Source of the DNA: Gemmatimonas sp. UBA7669
GTDB taxonomy: Bacteria > Gemmatimonadota > Gemmatimonadetes > Gemmatimonadales > Gemmatimonadaceae
Length of the DNA: 64,000 nucleotides
Assembly (NCBI RefSeq): GCF_002483225.1
Contig: NZ_DLHL01000027.1
Location: forward strand, 66,163-130,162
Reading direction: 5' to 3'
Part shown: one piece after another, positions 25,020 through 33,412 of the stretch
How the letters are laid out: each line of letters opens with the position of its first letter
Position numbering within the stretch: position 1 is the stretch's first letter
Notes under the pieces: model-generated
The model's input: the letters and a program-made list of their open reading frames with translations, nothing else
Database searches by the model: none
Told to the model about the DNA's origin: nothing
Made by a program: the position numbers and the translations under genes

Positions 25020-26261
25020 TTACTCCGAGCGCAGGGCGGCGATGGGATCGAGCTGCGAGGCGCGACTCGCCGGATACAGTCCCGCGCCAATCCCCACGCC
25101 AGCGCCGGTCACGAGCGCCGCCACAATGGACCACGGCGCCACAGCGGCCGGCAGTGGGGTGAGGGCGGCAATGATTTCGGCCAATCCGATGCCGAGTCCG
25201 ATGCCGATGGCTGCCCCCAGGGTGCTGAGGGTGGCGGCTTCCACGAGGAACTGACTCATGATGTCGCGCCGCTTGGCACCCAGGGCTTTGCGCACGCCGA
25301 TCTCCCGCGTGCGCTCGGCCACCGCCACGAGCATGATGTTCATGATGACCATCGCGCCCACCACGAGGCTGATGGCGGGCAGCGCCGTTCCGAAGAGGAC
25401 CAGGCGCCCCTTGAGCTGCTTGATGAAGCCGAAGGCCGCGTCCTGGGTGACGAGACCAAAGTTGTCAGGCTCCGCCGCGCGCAAACCACGGAAGGCGCGC
25501 AGCGCACCGCGCGCGATTTCAATGCCTTCGGCCAGATCGGCCTGATTGGGCGCCTGCACGATGAGCGACGACACATCGCGCTGCGGGCGAATGATGCGCC
25601 CCATGGGCGAGGTGTAGGGCGCAATGGCGAGGCGATCGAGCGAGAAACCGAACACCGACCCCTGCTTCTCGATCACGCCAATGACGGTGAAGGGGATACC
25701 GGCCACGCGGAGCTGTCGGCCCTCGGGGTCGAGACCCGGAAAGAAGTGCTCCGCCACCTCCACACCGATGACCACCACCGGCGAGCCGGCACGCACTTCC
25801 TGATCGGTGAAGGCGCGGCCAGCCGTAACCGCAAACTTCTTGATGGCGAAGTACTCGGCGTCGGTGGCTACCGCCTGGACCTGTCGCGGCCGCGCGCCAA
25901 TGGCGCTGGCATACTTGAACGTTTCGCTGGCCACCGTGCTGCGCATGGTGGCGGGCAGGGCACCGCGCACGACGTCCACGTCGGTCATGCGAAGCAGCGG
26001 CCTGCGCTGCAACTCGCGCGCAGAAAAGCCCCGGTTGCCACCGGGGCCCACATTGTCGAATCGGCGCAGCGTGAAGGTGTTGGTGCCGATGAGGCGGGAG
26101 GCGAAGTCCTCTTCGACGTACTTGCCCATCCCTTCCACGATGGACACGACGGCGATGAGGAACATCACCCCAATGGTCACCCCAAGCAGGGTGAAGGCAC
26201 TCTTGAGCTTCTGGACCCGGATCTGGGTCAGAGCCAGCAGGACAGCGTCACGGGTTCTCAC
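25020..26261 (-). CDS. FtsX/MacB-type ABC permease 3 (type A)
   Basis: 413-aa permease closely resembling permease 1: QKLKSAFTLLGVTIGVMFLIAVVSIVEGMGKYVEED at the N-terminus, GAMVIMNIMLVAVAERTREIGVRKALGAKRRDI in the conserved core, and ASQLDPIAALRSE at the end. No ATPase domain is fused. It lies 20 bases after permease 2 and directly before permease 4. Likely arose from duplication of a permease 1-2 pair. Confidence 0.9.
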   Translation of the reverse strand: MRTRDAVLLALTQIRVQKLKSAFTLLGVTIGVMFLIAVVSIVEGMGKYVEEDFASRLIGTNTFTLRRFDNVGPGGNRGFSARELQRRPLLRMTDVDVVRGALPATMRSTVASETFKYASAIGARPRQVQAVATDAEYFAIKKFAVTAGRAFTDQEVRAGSPVVVIGVEVAEHFFPGLDPEGRQLRVAGIPFTVIGVIEKQGSVFGFSLDRLAIAPYTSPMGRIIRPQRDVSSLIVQAPNQADLAEGIEIARGALRAFRGLRAAEPDNFGLVTQDAAFGFIKQLKGRLVLFGTALPAISLVVGAMVIMNIMLVAVAERTREIGVRKALGAKRRDIMSQFLVEAATLSTLGAAIGIGLGIGLAEIIAALTPLPAAVAPWSIVAALVTGAGVGIGAGLYPASRASQLDPIAALRSE

Positions 26262-26281
26262 CCATGAAGCATATCGCGTCC

Positions 26282-27535
26282 TTACTCGTAGCGCAGCGCC
26301 TCAACCGGATCGAGTCGAGCGGCCCGGCTGGCGGGCAGCATGCCAAAGAGGATGCCCGTGACGGCACTGGCTCCCAGGGCGGCCACGACGGCCAGCGGCG
26401 GAATGCTGGCCTCAATGGGGGTGAAGTTCCGAATAAGCAGAGCCCCGAGCCAGCCTACGAACAGCCCGATGGCGCCGCCGATGCCCGTGAGCGTGGCCGC
26501 TTCCACCAAAAATTGCCACAGGATGGTAGCCTTTGTGGCTCCCAGGGCCTTGCGCACACCGATCTCGCGGGTGCGCTCGGTAACCGAGATCATCATGATG
26601 GCCACCACGCCCACGCCGCCCACAATGAGGCCGACGCCCGAGAGGGCAATCATCACGAGGAAGAACATGCCGAAGATGCTGTTGTAGGTGTCCATCAGCT
26701 TGTCCTGCGTGATGATCGCAAAGCTCGACTCATCGGCGGGCCGGGAGCCCCGCAGTCCGCGCAGAGCGGCCGTGACGTCATCGATGGCCACATCCCGCGG
26801 CACGTCGGCACGCGGCTTGACCGCCAGTCCGGTATTGCTGGCGCGGGCACCGATGTAGCGCACCAGCGCATCGATGGGCACGACGGCCTTGGGCCGATCG
26901 CCACCAGACAGGAAGCTGCTGTTGTCCTTGTAGACGCCAATGACCTCGAACGGCACGCCATTGAGCGTGAGCGTCTTGCCGATGGGGTCGGAGTCGCCGA
27001 AGACACGCTCCACCATGGTCGTGGTGATGACCGCCACACGGGCGCCAGTCCGCGCCTCGGCGGCCGTGAAGGCACGGCCCGGGTACACTTCGGGGGCACT
27101 GATGGTGGTCCACTCCGCGGAGTAGCCCTCGATGCCGGCCGAAGGCAGCTCCACGTTGCGGTAGCGCACCTTGGCGCTCCAGTCGATGCGCTCGCCCACC
27201 GCTTCGATGTTGCTCAGGCGGCGCAGCGCGTCCACCTCGTTGCGACGGATGGGCGGATTGCGCAGCCAGGCGCAGGTGTTGTCGCTGCCGTCGCAGGCTT
27301 CGAACGAAATGGGGTAGCGCGAGACAAAAAACGTGGTCGGACCCGTGCTCGCGAAGTCCTTGGCTACCGACTGGTTGATGCCGTGCACGGCGGCCGAGAT
27401 GGCCACCACCACGAACACACCAACGGCGATGCCAAGAATGGTGAGCCCGGCACGGACCTTGTTGGCGCGCACCGCGTCAATGGCGATGCGCACCCCTTCG
27501 GAGACTGCGGACAGTCGAGTCGTGAATGCCGACAT
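26282..27535 (-). CDS. FtsX/MacB-type ABC permease 2 (type B)
   Basis: 417-aa MacB-like permease: ANKVRAGLTILGIAVGVFVVVAISAAV, large periplasmic domain with CDGSDNTC near residue 77, MMISVTERTREIGVRKALGATKATI, and RAARLDPVEALRYE. It follows permease 1 after three bases. Most similar by eye to permease 4, less to permease 6. Together with permease 1 it would make the first heterodimeric membrane unit driven by the shared ATPase. Confidence 0.9.
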   Translation of the reverse strand: MSAFTTRLSAVSEGVRIAIDAVRANKVRAGLTILGIAVGVFVVVAISAAVHGINQSVAKDFASTGPTTFFVSRYPISFEACDGSDNTCAWLRNPPIRRNEVDALRRLSNIEAVGERIDWSAKVRYRNVELPSAGIEGYSAEWTTISAPEVYPGRAFTAAEARTGARVAVITTTMVERVFGDSDPIGKTLTLNGVPFEVIGVYKDNSSFLSGGDRPKAVVPIDALVRYIGARASNTGLAVKPRADVPRDVAIDDVTAALRGLRGSRPADESSFAIITQDKLMDTYNSIFGMFFLVMIALSGVGLIVGGVGVVAIMMISVTERTREIGVRKALGATKATILWQFLVEAATLTGIGGAIGLFVGWLGALLIRNFTPIEASIPPLAVVAALGASAVTGILFGMLPASRAARLDPVEALRYE

Positions 27536-27538
27536 GAA

Positions 27539-28786
27539 CTACTCCTGCCGCAGGGCAAGAATGGGATCAAGACGCGAGGCGCGGCTGGCCGGATACACAC
27601 CGGAGATGATGCCGACACCGGCGCCGAGTGCCACGCCTACCACAATGGACCAGGGGGCCACGCTTGCGGGCAGCGGCGAGACAGCCGCGATGAACTGCGC
27701 GAGACCAATACCCAGCGCCACACCCACCGCCGAGCCCAGGGTACCCAGTGTGGAGGCCTCGATGAGGAACTGCAGCAGAATGTCACGCCGCTTGGCGCCG
27801 AGCGCCTTGCGGATGCCGATTTCGCGCGTGCGCTCGGCCACCGCCACCAGCATGATGTTCATGATGACGATGGAGCCGACGACAAGACCGATGGCGGGCA
27901 GGGCGATGCCTGCCAGCACGAGGTACTTCTTGATCTTGTTCCAGAACTCGAGGGCCGAGTCCGCGGTTTGCAGCGAGAAGTTGTCCTTCTGCGACGGACG
28001 AAGCTTGCGCTGACCGCGCATGGCGGAGCGCACGATTTCCATGTTCTCCGTCATGGCCTGCACGTTCGGCGACTGAATGACCACGGCATCGATCATGGTG
28101 GCGCGCGCATTGAGGAAGCGGCGCGCCGGTGAGCGATACGACGTGACCAGGAAGTTGTCGAACGACATGCCGAAGGCCTTGCCCTGCGATTCCGCGAGGC
28201 CCACGACGCGATAGGGCACGCCGCCGATCTTGACCTCGCGGCCGATCGGGTCGAGGCCCGGGAACAGTCGCTCCGCCGCATCCGGGCCAATGACGACCAC
28301 CTTCTCGCCGCGCGCCAGCTCCTGCTCGGAGAGGATGCGACCATCGGTGACGCCAAGCTTCTTGACGTCGAAGTAGTCGCCGTCCACCGCCACCACCTGC
28401 ACCCGGCGCGGCTTGGCGCTCACGGATGACGAGACATCGACCTGATTGTCGGCGTACACGTACCACTTGGTGTCATCCGGCAGGTCGCGGGTGGCGGGTC
28501 CGACATCAACGATCTCCAGACGCGGGCGCCGCCGGTATTCCTCCCACGTGGCTGCATCCACATCCCCGATGTTGATGTTGGGGCGATGGCGCAGCTCGAA
28601 GGTGTTCACCGAGATCAGCTTCCCGATGAGATCCTCTTCCATGTACTTGCCCATGCCCTCCACGATGGACACCACCGAGATGAGGAACATCACGCCGATG
28701 CAGACACCCAGGAGCGTGAACGCACTCTTGAGCTTCTGTGTGCGGATGGTGCGCAGCGCGAGTCGGATGGCGTCGAAGAAGGGCAT
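27539..28786 (-). CDS. FtsX/MacB-type ABC permease 1 (type A)
   Basis: 415-aa permease: QKLKSAFTLLGVCIGVMFLISVVSIVEGMGKYMEED, periplasmic domain, GSIVIMNIMLVAVAERTREIGIRKALGAKRRDI and ASRLDPILALRQE. It lies 14 bases after the ATPase gene, so it is the first permease expected to be translated with it. In MacB itself ATPase and permease are one polypeptide; here they are separate, as in LolCDE-type systems. Confidence 0.91.
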   Translation of the reverse strand: MPFFDAIRLALRTIRTQKLKSAFTLLGVCIGVMFLISVVSIVEGMGKYMEEDLIGKLISVNTFELRHRPNINIGDVDAATWEEYRRRPRLEIVDVGPATRDLPDDTKWYVYADNQVDVSSSVSAKPRRVQVVAVDGDYFDVKKLGVTDGRILSEQELARGEKVVVIGPDAAERLFPGLDPIGREVKIGGVPYRVVGLAESQGKAFGMSFDNFLVTSYRSPARRFLNARATMIDAVVIQSPNVQAMTENMEIVRSAMRGQRKLRPSQKDNFSLQTADSALEFWNKIKKYLVLAGIALPAIGLVVGSIVIMNIMLVAVAERTREIGIRKALGAKRRDILLQFLIEASTLGTLGSAVGVALGIGLAQFIAAVSPLPASVAPWSIVVGVALGAGVGIISGVYPASRASRLDPILALRQE

Positions 28787-28800
28787 GGACTGGATGAGGC

Positions 28801-29607
28801 TCAGTGACTGCTGTGCGTCAGGCCGACCCGCTCGATGAACTGCTCGCGCGTTTCGTCGCTGGCAATGACACCGTCACGCAGCACGACGACACGTCGTGCG
28901 TGGGCGGCAATGTCGGGTTCGTGAGTCACCATGACGACGGTCTGGCCATGGCGGGCCAGATCTTCAAACACGCGCATGATCTCTTCGGAGGTCTGCGAGT
29001 CGAGGTTACCCGTGGGTTCGTCGGCCAGAAGAATGGACGGCGAGTTCACGAGTGCGCGTGCGATGGCCACGCGCTGACGCTGACCACCGGACAACTCGTT
29101 GGGTCGGTGATGCACGCGCTGGGCCAACTGCACCTTGTCCAGTGCCTCCATGGCGCGGCGCTTGCGCTCGTCGGCCGACATGCCGGCATAAACGAGCGGC
29201 AGCTCCACGTTCTGCAGCGCCGATGCGCGCGGCAGCAGGTTGAAGGTCTGGAAGACGAAGCCGATTTCCTTGTTGCGCACGCGCGCCAGCTGGTCGTCGC
29301 TCATCTCACTCACCAGCGTGCCGTTGAGCCAGTACTCGCCGGCGTTCGGCGTGTCGAGGCAGCCGATGAGGTTCATGAGCGTGGACTTGCCGGAGCCGGA
29401 CGGGCCCATGATGGCCACGTACTCGTTGCGGCGGATGGCGAGGTCCACGCCACGCAGCGCACGCACGATTTCGCCACCCATGTCATACTCGCGCTTGAGG
29501 CCGCGGCTGACGATGACCCATTCCTTGCCAGGCGCCGCGCCGGCAGCCGACGTGACCGCCTGCCGCTCCGCCGTGGTGCTCATGCCCACTTCGTAGCTGG
29601 TGCTCAT
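28801..29607 (-). CDS. MacB/LolD-type ABC transporter ATP-binding protein
   Basis: 268-aa ATPase: Walker A GPSGSGKST (68-76), Q-loop VFQTFNLLPRASALQNVELPL, signature LSGGQ (172-176), Walker B LLADEPTGNLDS (193-204) and H-loop VTHE. The LLPR...NVELPL region is typical of the MacB/LolD/FtsE-related branch. ATG 29607 overlaps the adaptor stop (ATGA). It is the only ATPase next to six permeases, so it probably energises all of them. The first ~35 residues are a non-conserved extension. Confidence 0.93.
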   Translation of the reverse strand: MSTSYEVGMSTTAERQAVTSAAGAAPGKEWVIVSRGLKREYDMGGEIVRALRGVDLAIRRNEYVAIMGPSGSGKSTLMNLIGCLDTPNAGEYWLNGTLVSEMSDDQLARVRNKEIGFVFQTFNLLPRASALQNVELPLVYAGMSADERKRRAMEALDKVQLAQRVHHRPNELSGGQRQRVAIARALVNSPSILLADEPTGNLDSQTSEEIMRVFEDLARHGQTVVMVTHEPDIAAHARRVVVLRDGVIASDETREQFIERVGLTHSSH

Positions 29608-30899
29608 GACTTCTTCTCGGTCGCGGGCTTGGCGGCACCGGCCGCCGGTGTCGGCGTCGCCACCTTCACCAGCGCGCCGTCCTTGAGTTCACGGATGGCC
29701 TGATACGTACCCGACACGATCTTCTCGCCCGACTGCAGGCCCGTCAGCACTTCGAAGTGCCGCTCGCCGGCAATGCCGACCTTGACCGGACGGAAGGTGA
29801 CCTTGTTGTCGGTGCCCACGATGAACACGCCTTCCACATCGCGCTTGCCCACTTCCTTGGCCGGCGTACGACCCACGGTCACCGCCGAGTCGCCGCTGGG
29901 CAGGGACTCGTTCTCACGCACGGTCAGCGCGATGATCGGGATGCTCAACACCTGCTTGCGGGTCGCCGTGACGATCTTGGCCGTGGCCGAGAAGTCGGGG
30001 CGTGTATCCACCGGCGGGTTCTTGAGCTCGACGCGCACTTCGTAGTCGATGGCCTGGTCGCCCGTGGCCGTGGCACCGGCACGCACCACCGAGCTGTTGG
30101 AAATCTCCACCACCTGACCGATGAACGTCGTGTCGGGGAAGGCGTCAATCTGCACGACGGCCGAGTCACCCACGTTGATGCGGGCCACGTCGGTTTCGTC
30201 CACCTTGACCTTGGTCTCCAGCACGCTCATGTCGGAGATCGTCAGCAGCGTGGCCGCGTCCTTGTTGAGCGTACCCATGATGGCCGTTTCGCCCTCTTCA
30301 ACGTTGAGGCGCGTGACCTTGCCGCTCATGGGCGCGATGATGGTGGTGCGGTTGAGGGCCTGGCGTGCATCGCGCACCGAGGCCACGGCCTGCTCGACCG
30401 AGTAGTTGGCGGCTTCGTTGAGCGCCTTGTTCACGTCCATCTGCGTGCGCAACTGCTCGAGCTGCTCTTCCGACACCAGCGCCGGCTGGGTCTTCTTGAT
30501 CTGCTCGGAGCGCTCGAAATTGCGCTGCGCCTGAATGAGGTTGGCACGCGACTGGGCGGCCTGCGCGCGAGCCGACGCCAGTGCGGCTTCGGCGCGCTGC
30601 AGGGCGGCCGTGGGCTGCTCGGGGTCGATCTGGAGCAGGAACTGTCCCTTCTTGACGATGTCGCCTTCCTTCACCGACAGGCGCACGATCTTGCCTGTGA
30701 CGTCGGCGGAGACATCCACCTTGGTACGTGGCTGGATCTGGCCACTGGCCGTCACCGAGGCCACCAGGTCCCGGGCTTCCACCGCCTCCACCCGCACCTC
30801 GACCGGCTTGGTGGAATTCTTCTTGGCGGCTACCACCGCGAGGGCGGCGACACCCACCACCACCACGCCGGCAATCCCGAACTTCGCAGTCTTCGTCAT
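29604..30899 (-). CDS. MacA-like periplasmic adaptor (membrane fusion protein)
   Basis: 431-aa HlyD/RND-type adaptor: N-terminal membrane anchor (~8-26), barrel-sandwich (lipoyl-like) halves with VTASGQIQPRTKVDVSADVTG and GKVTRLNVEEGE, an alpha-helical hairpin (~95-180) for contact with the outer-membrane channel, a beta-barrel domain, and a membrane-proximal domain with HFEVLTGLQSGEKIVSG. It links the inner-membrane permeases to the TolC-like channel encoded 12 bases upstream. Substrate cannot be read from the sequence. Confidence 0.92.
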   Translation of the reverse strand: MTKTAKFGIAGVVVVGVAALAVVAAKKNSTKPVEVRVEAVEARDLVASVTASGQIQPRTKVDVSADVTGKIVRLSVKEGDIVKKGQFLLQIDPEQPTAALQRAEAALASARAQAAQSRANLIQAQRNFERSEQIKKTQPALVSEEQLEQLRTQMDVNKALNEAANYSVEQAVASVRDARQALNRTTIIAPMSGKVTRLNVEEGETAIMGTLNKDAATLLTISDMSVLETKVKVDETDVARINVGDSAVVQIDAFPDTTFIGQVVEISNSSVVRAGATATGDQAIDYEVRVELKNPPVDTRPDFSATAKIVTATRKQVLSIPIIALTVRENESLPSGDSAVTVGRTPAKEVGKRDVEGVFIVGTDNKVTFRPVKVGIAGERHFEVLTGLQSGEKIVSGTYQAIRELKDGALVKVATPTPAAGAAKPATEKKS

Positions 30900-30911
30900 G
30901 ACGGATCTCTG

Positions 30912-32414
30912 TTAACGGAGGGGACGACCGACGGCGTTCTCCAACGCCGCGAACGCCCGTTGCACATCGTATACCGCGGAGATGCGATCAGTCTCCGCGC
31001 GTTCGTAGTCGCCTCGCGCCTGCACGAGGTCCACGATGCTGATGGCGCCGACGCGATAGCGTTCCTGCGCCAGCGAGAGGGCCGTGCGCGCCGTGCGCAC
31101 GTTCTGTTCCTGCAGAGTCACGGTCTGCTGTGCGGTGTTGAGCGACAGGAAGGCCGCCGTGACATCGGCTTCAATGCGGATGGCCTGAGCCCGCGTGTTG
31201 TTTTCCGCGTTGCGACGCTGCACCTGTGCCTGCTCCACCTGCTGCTCACGGCGGAAGCCGTTGAAGATGGGCAGCGAGAATGAGGCGCTGAGGCTGTAGG
31301 GGTTGCGCGTGAAATCGAAGGGGTACTTGCCCTGCTGATCACGAATGGATTGCTCGGCTTCAGGCGTGAAGCTGATGGCGGAGCAGGCGGCCAGCTGGTT
31401 GGACAAGCCAAGACGCGCGCGCACTTCTTCCGAGCGAATGCAGGAGTTGCGCTGACCAACGGCCGAGGCCTGCCCCTGCTGGATGAGCAGGTCGGTGTTG
31501 GTGAAGCGATTGGTGAAGGCCGAAACGTTGGCGTTCAGGCTGAGCGAGGGATAGTAGGCCGCGCGGGCCGACGCCACGCCGCGCTTGGCCGACTCCTCAC
31601 GGGCCTGCAGCGCGGCCAACGCGGGGTTGGAGCGCCGGGCGTTATCCATCACGGTCTGCAGATCCAGCTGCGGCGTGGCCGGCAGGGCCGGGTTGAGCGC
31701 CACGTTCTGCACCGGCGCAATGCCGATCTGCTGGAACAGCCGCACCACTTCAATGGCGGCCTGATTGCGCGCGTTGAGTGAGGCCACGCGCTGCTGACCG
31801 TCGGCCACTTCGGCGCGCTGCACATCAAGCTGCGTACCGGAGCCCACCTGCAGGCGGGCCCGCGCCAGTTCAAGCTGCGCAGTAGTCGTGGCCTGCAGCG
31901 TGTCCTGCAGTGCGGCGCGCGCCTGCGCCTGGAGTGCCGTGAGATACTGCGTGATGATCGTGTTGCGCAGGTTCTGCTCGGCGGCCGTGATGTCGGCCTC
32001 GGTGGCGTCCTGCTCCGCCTTGGCGCCGCGGCGGTCATTGAGCGTGGCCAGCGAGAGATTCATGCTGGCGCTGCCGCCCACGTCGGTGGACAACTGGTCA
32101 TTGGTGGAACCGAAGGCCTGACCCTGAAAGAACGTCTGACGGCCTTCGCGGTAGCCACCGCCGAAGCTGGTGTTCACATTGGGCAGGAACGCGCCCGTGG
32201 CGCTTCGCACGGCGGCGGCGGCAGTGCGCCGCGCGTTTGTGGCGTTTTGCAGCGTCGGGTTGTTGCGACGCGCCAGGGCCAGCGCGTCGTCGAGCGAAAG
32301 CACACTCCCCGGGGCCGGCGCGCCGCCCTGGGCAGCGACACGCTCCGGCAGAGCGGCCGTCGCCGCAGCGACGAGGGCAAGCGCATACACGTGGAATCGC
32401 ACGGGTAGTCTCAT
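30912..32414 (-). CDS. TolC-family outer-membrane efflux protein
   Basis: 500-aa outer-membrane channel with a cleavable signal peptide (~1-28, ending VAAQ) and the internally duplicated TolC fold: LSLDDALALARRNNPTLQ at the start of repeat 1 and AxxNAVG at the end of repeat 2, with long helical stretches rich in Ala, Gln and Arg. First gene of the 11-kb tripartite-export operon. The upstream gap of 115 bases may carry the promoter, unless the operon begins with the gene at 32530. Confidence 0.92.
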   Translation of the reverse strand: MRLPVRFHVYALALVAAATAALPERVAAQGGAPAPGSVLSLDDALALARRNNPTLQNATNARRTAAAAVRSATGAFLPNVNTSFGGGYREGRQTFFQGQAFGSTNDQLSTDVGGSASMNLSLATLNDRRGAKAEQDATEADITAAEQNLRNTIITQYLTALQAQARAALQDTLQATTTAQLELARARLQVGSGTQLDVQRAEVADGQQRVASLNARNQAAIEVVRLFQQIGIAPVQNVALNPALPATPQLDLQTVMDNARRSNPALAALQAREESAKRGVASARAAYYPSLSLNANVSAFTNRFTNTDLLIQQGQASAVGQRNSCIRSEEVRARLGLSNQLAACSAISFTPEAEQSIRDQQGKYPFDFTRNPYSLSASFSLPIFNGFRREQQVEQAQVQRRNAENNTRAQAIRIEADVTAAFLSLNTAQQTVTLQEQNVRTARTALSLAQERYRVGAISIVDLVQARGDYERAETDRISAVYDVQRAFAALENAVGRPLR

Positions 32415-32529
32415 GGCGGTGTTACAAGTGGGATAGGACGAGGACAGGAGGGCGTACGGGACGGTCCGATGTATGGTTTCAGCGGAGTTCCATCAGTTCG
32501 GACCACCTGTCTTGGGACCTGTGGTGGCC

Positions 32530-33321
32530 TCAGCGGGGGACGTCGTCCCGAACCGCCTCGAGGCCACGCGAGGGGATCTGCACGCGAAGCAGGGGCCCTT
32601 CGGGCTCGGTCCACACCAGACGGAGCTCGCCGCTGGCGGTGACCACGCGCCAGCGCCGTGCGACGCGGCGTGCCCCCGCAATGACCACCGGGTCGGCCTC
32701 GGCTTCGAGCACGATGCGGACCGCCCCCTGCGCATTGGCGACTGGTGTGAGGGATGGCAGAGTCACACCATCGCCCGGCGCCAGTCGCCGACCCCAGAGC
32801 AGCAGGGCGTGCTGCACAAAGCCTTCGTCTTCCACCACAACGGCGAGCGGACGCAGGAGGTACTCACGCGCGGATTCGCCCGTCACCGAGCGCGCCAACG
32901 TGGCGAAGCGTCCGCGCACCCGTTGACCGCCCAGACGCAGCGTGACCTCGGTGCCCTGTCGCTCCTCGACAGAGTAACGCACGGGGGTGCCGGCAGAGTC
33001 GGCCTCCAGACGCATGGCGGTGCGCTTGTCACCGACGGCCGATTCAGAGCGCACCTCGAGCGTGGCGCCGTCTACCGGCGCCAGGCGTTGCACCGAGAAC
33101 TGCTCCCGGCCTACTCGCTGCCCATTGAGCAACACCGTGAAGCTGCCGGCGTCGAGGCGCGCAGGTTGCTTTGCCGTCGCGTGCCGGAAGGCGCGCAGGG
33201 ACGGGCTCTGGGGTGTGCGCCCGGCCGCCGCGAGTGATGTGGCACAAACGAGCAGGCCGGCGACCACAAGCAGCGGCCCCAGCGGACCGCGTCGGCGCTG
33301 CCTGTATGCGGAAAAGGCCAT
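32530..33321 (-). CDS. Secreted protein of unknown function
   Basis: Not recognised with certainty. 263 aa from ATG 33321, with an N-terminal signal sequence (hydrophobic ~15-33, ending ASLAAAG). The rest is mostly beta-strand-like (DAGSFTVLLNGQRVGREQFSVQR..., VRSESAVGDKRTAMRLEADSAGTP), resembling small periplasmic proteins built like a lipocalin or DUF6134-type beta barrel. It lies upstream of and in line with the tripartite-export operon and could be its first gene. It diverges from the histidine kinase gene 91 bases away. Confidence 0.65.
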   Translation of the reverse strand: MAFSAYRQRRRGPLGPLLVVAGLLVCATSLAAAGRTPQSPSLRAFRHATAKQPARLDAGSFTVLLNGQRVGREQFSVQRLAPVDGATLEVRSESAVGDKRTAMRLEADSAGTPVRYSVEERQGTEVTLRLGGQRVRGRFATLARSVTGESAREYLLRPLAVVVEDEGFVQHALLLWGRRLAPGDGVTLPSLTPVANAQGAVRIVLEAEADPVVIAGARRVARRWRVVTASGELRLVWTEPEGPLLRVQIPSRGLEAVRDDVPR

Positions 33322-33412
33322 CCTCAAAAGATAATCAATTCACGCGGTCCAACTCGGGGCGTTGAAGCCCGGCCCCGTCGCTTCATGGAACTCCGTGGGG
33401 TATTGTGGGGCG

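Noticed and set aside
24795..28132. Long plus-strand open frames (490 and 622 aa) across the permease genes
   Set aside because: Antisense to strongly conserved permeases; compositions (His, Arg, Gly, Asp) and repeated patterns simply mirror the paralogous genes.
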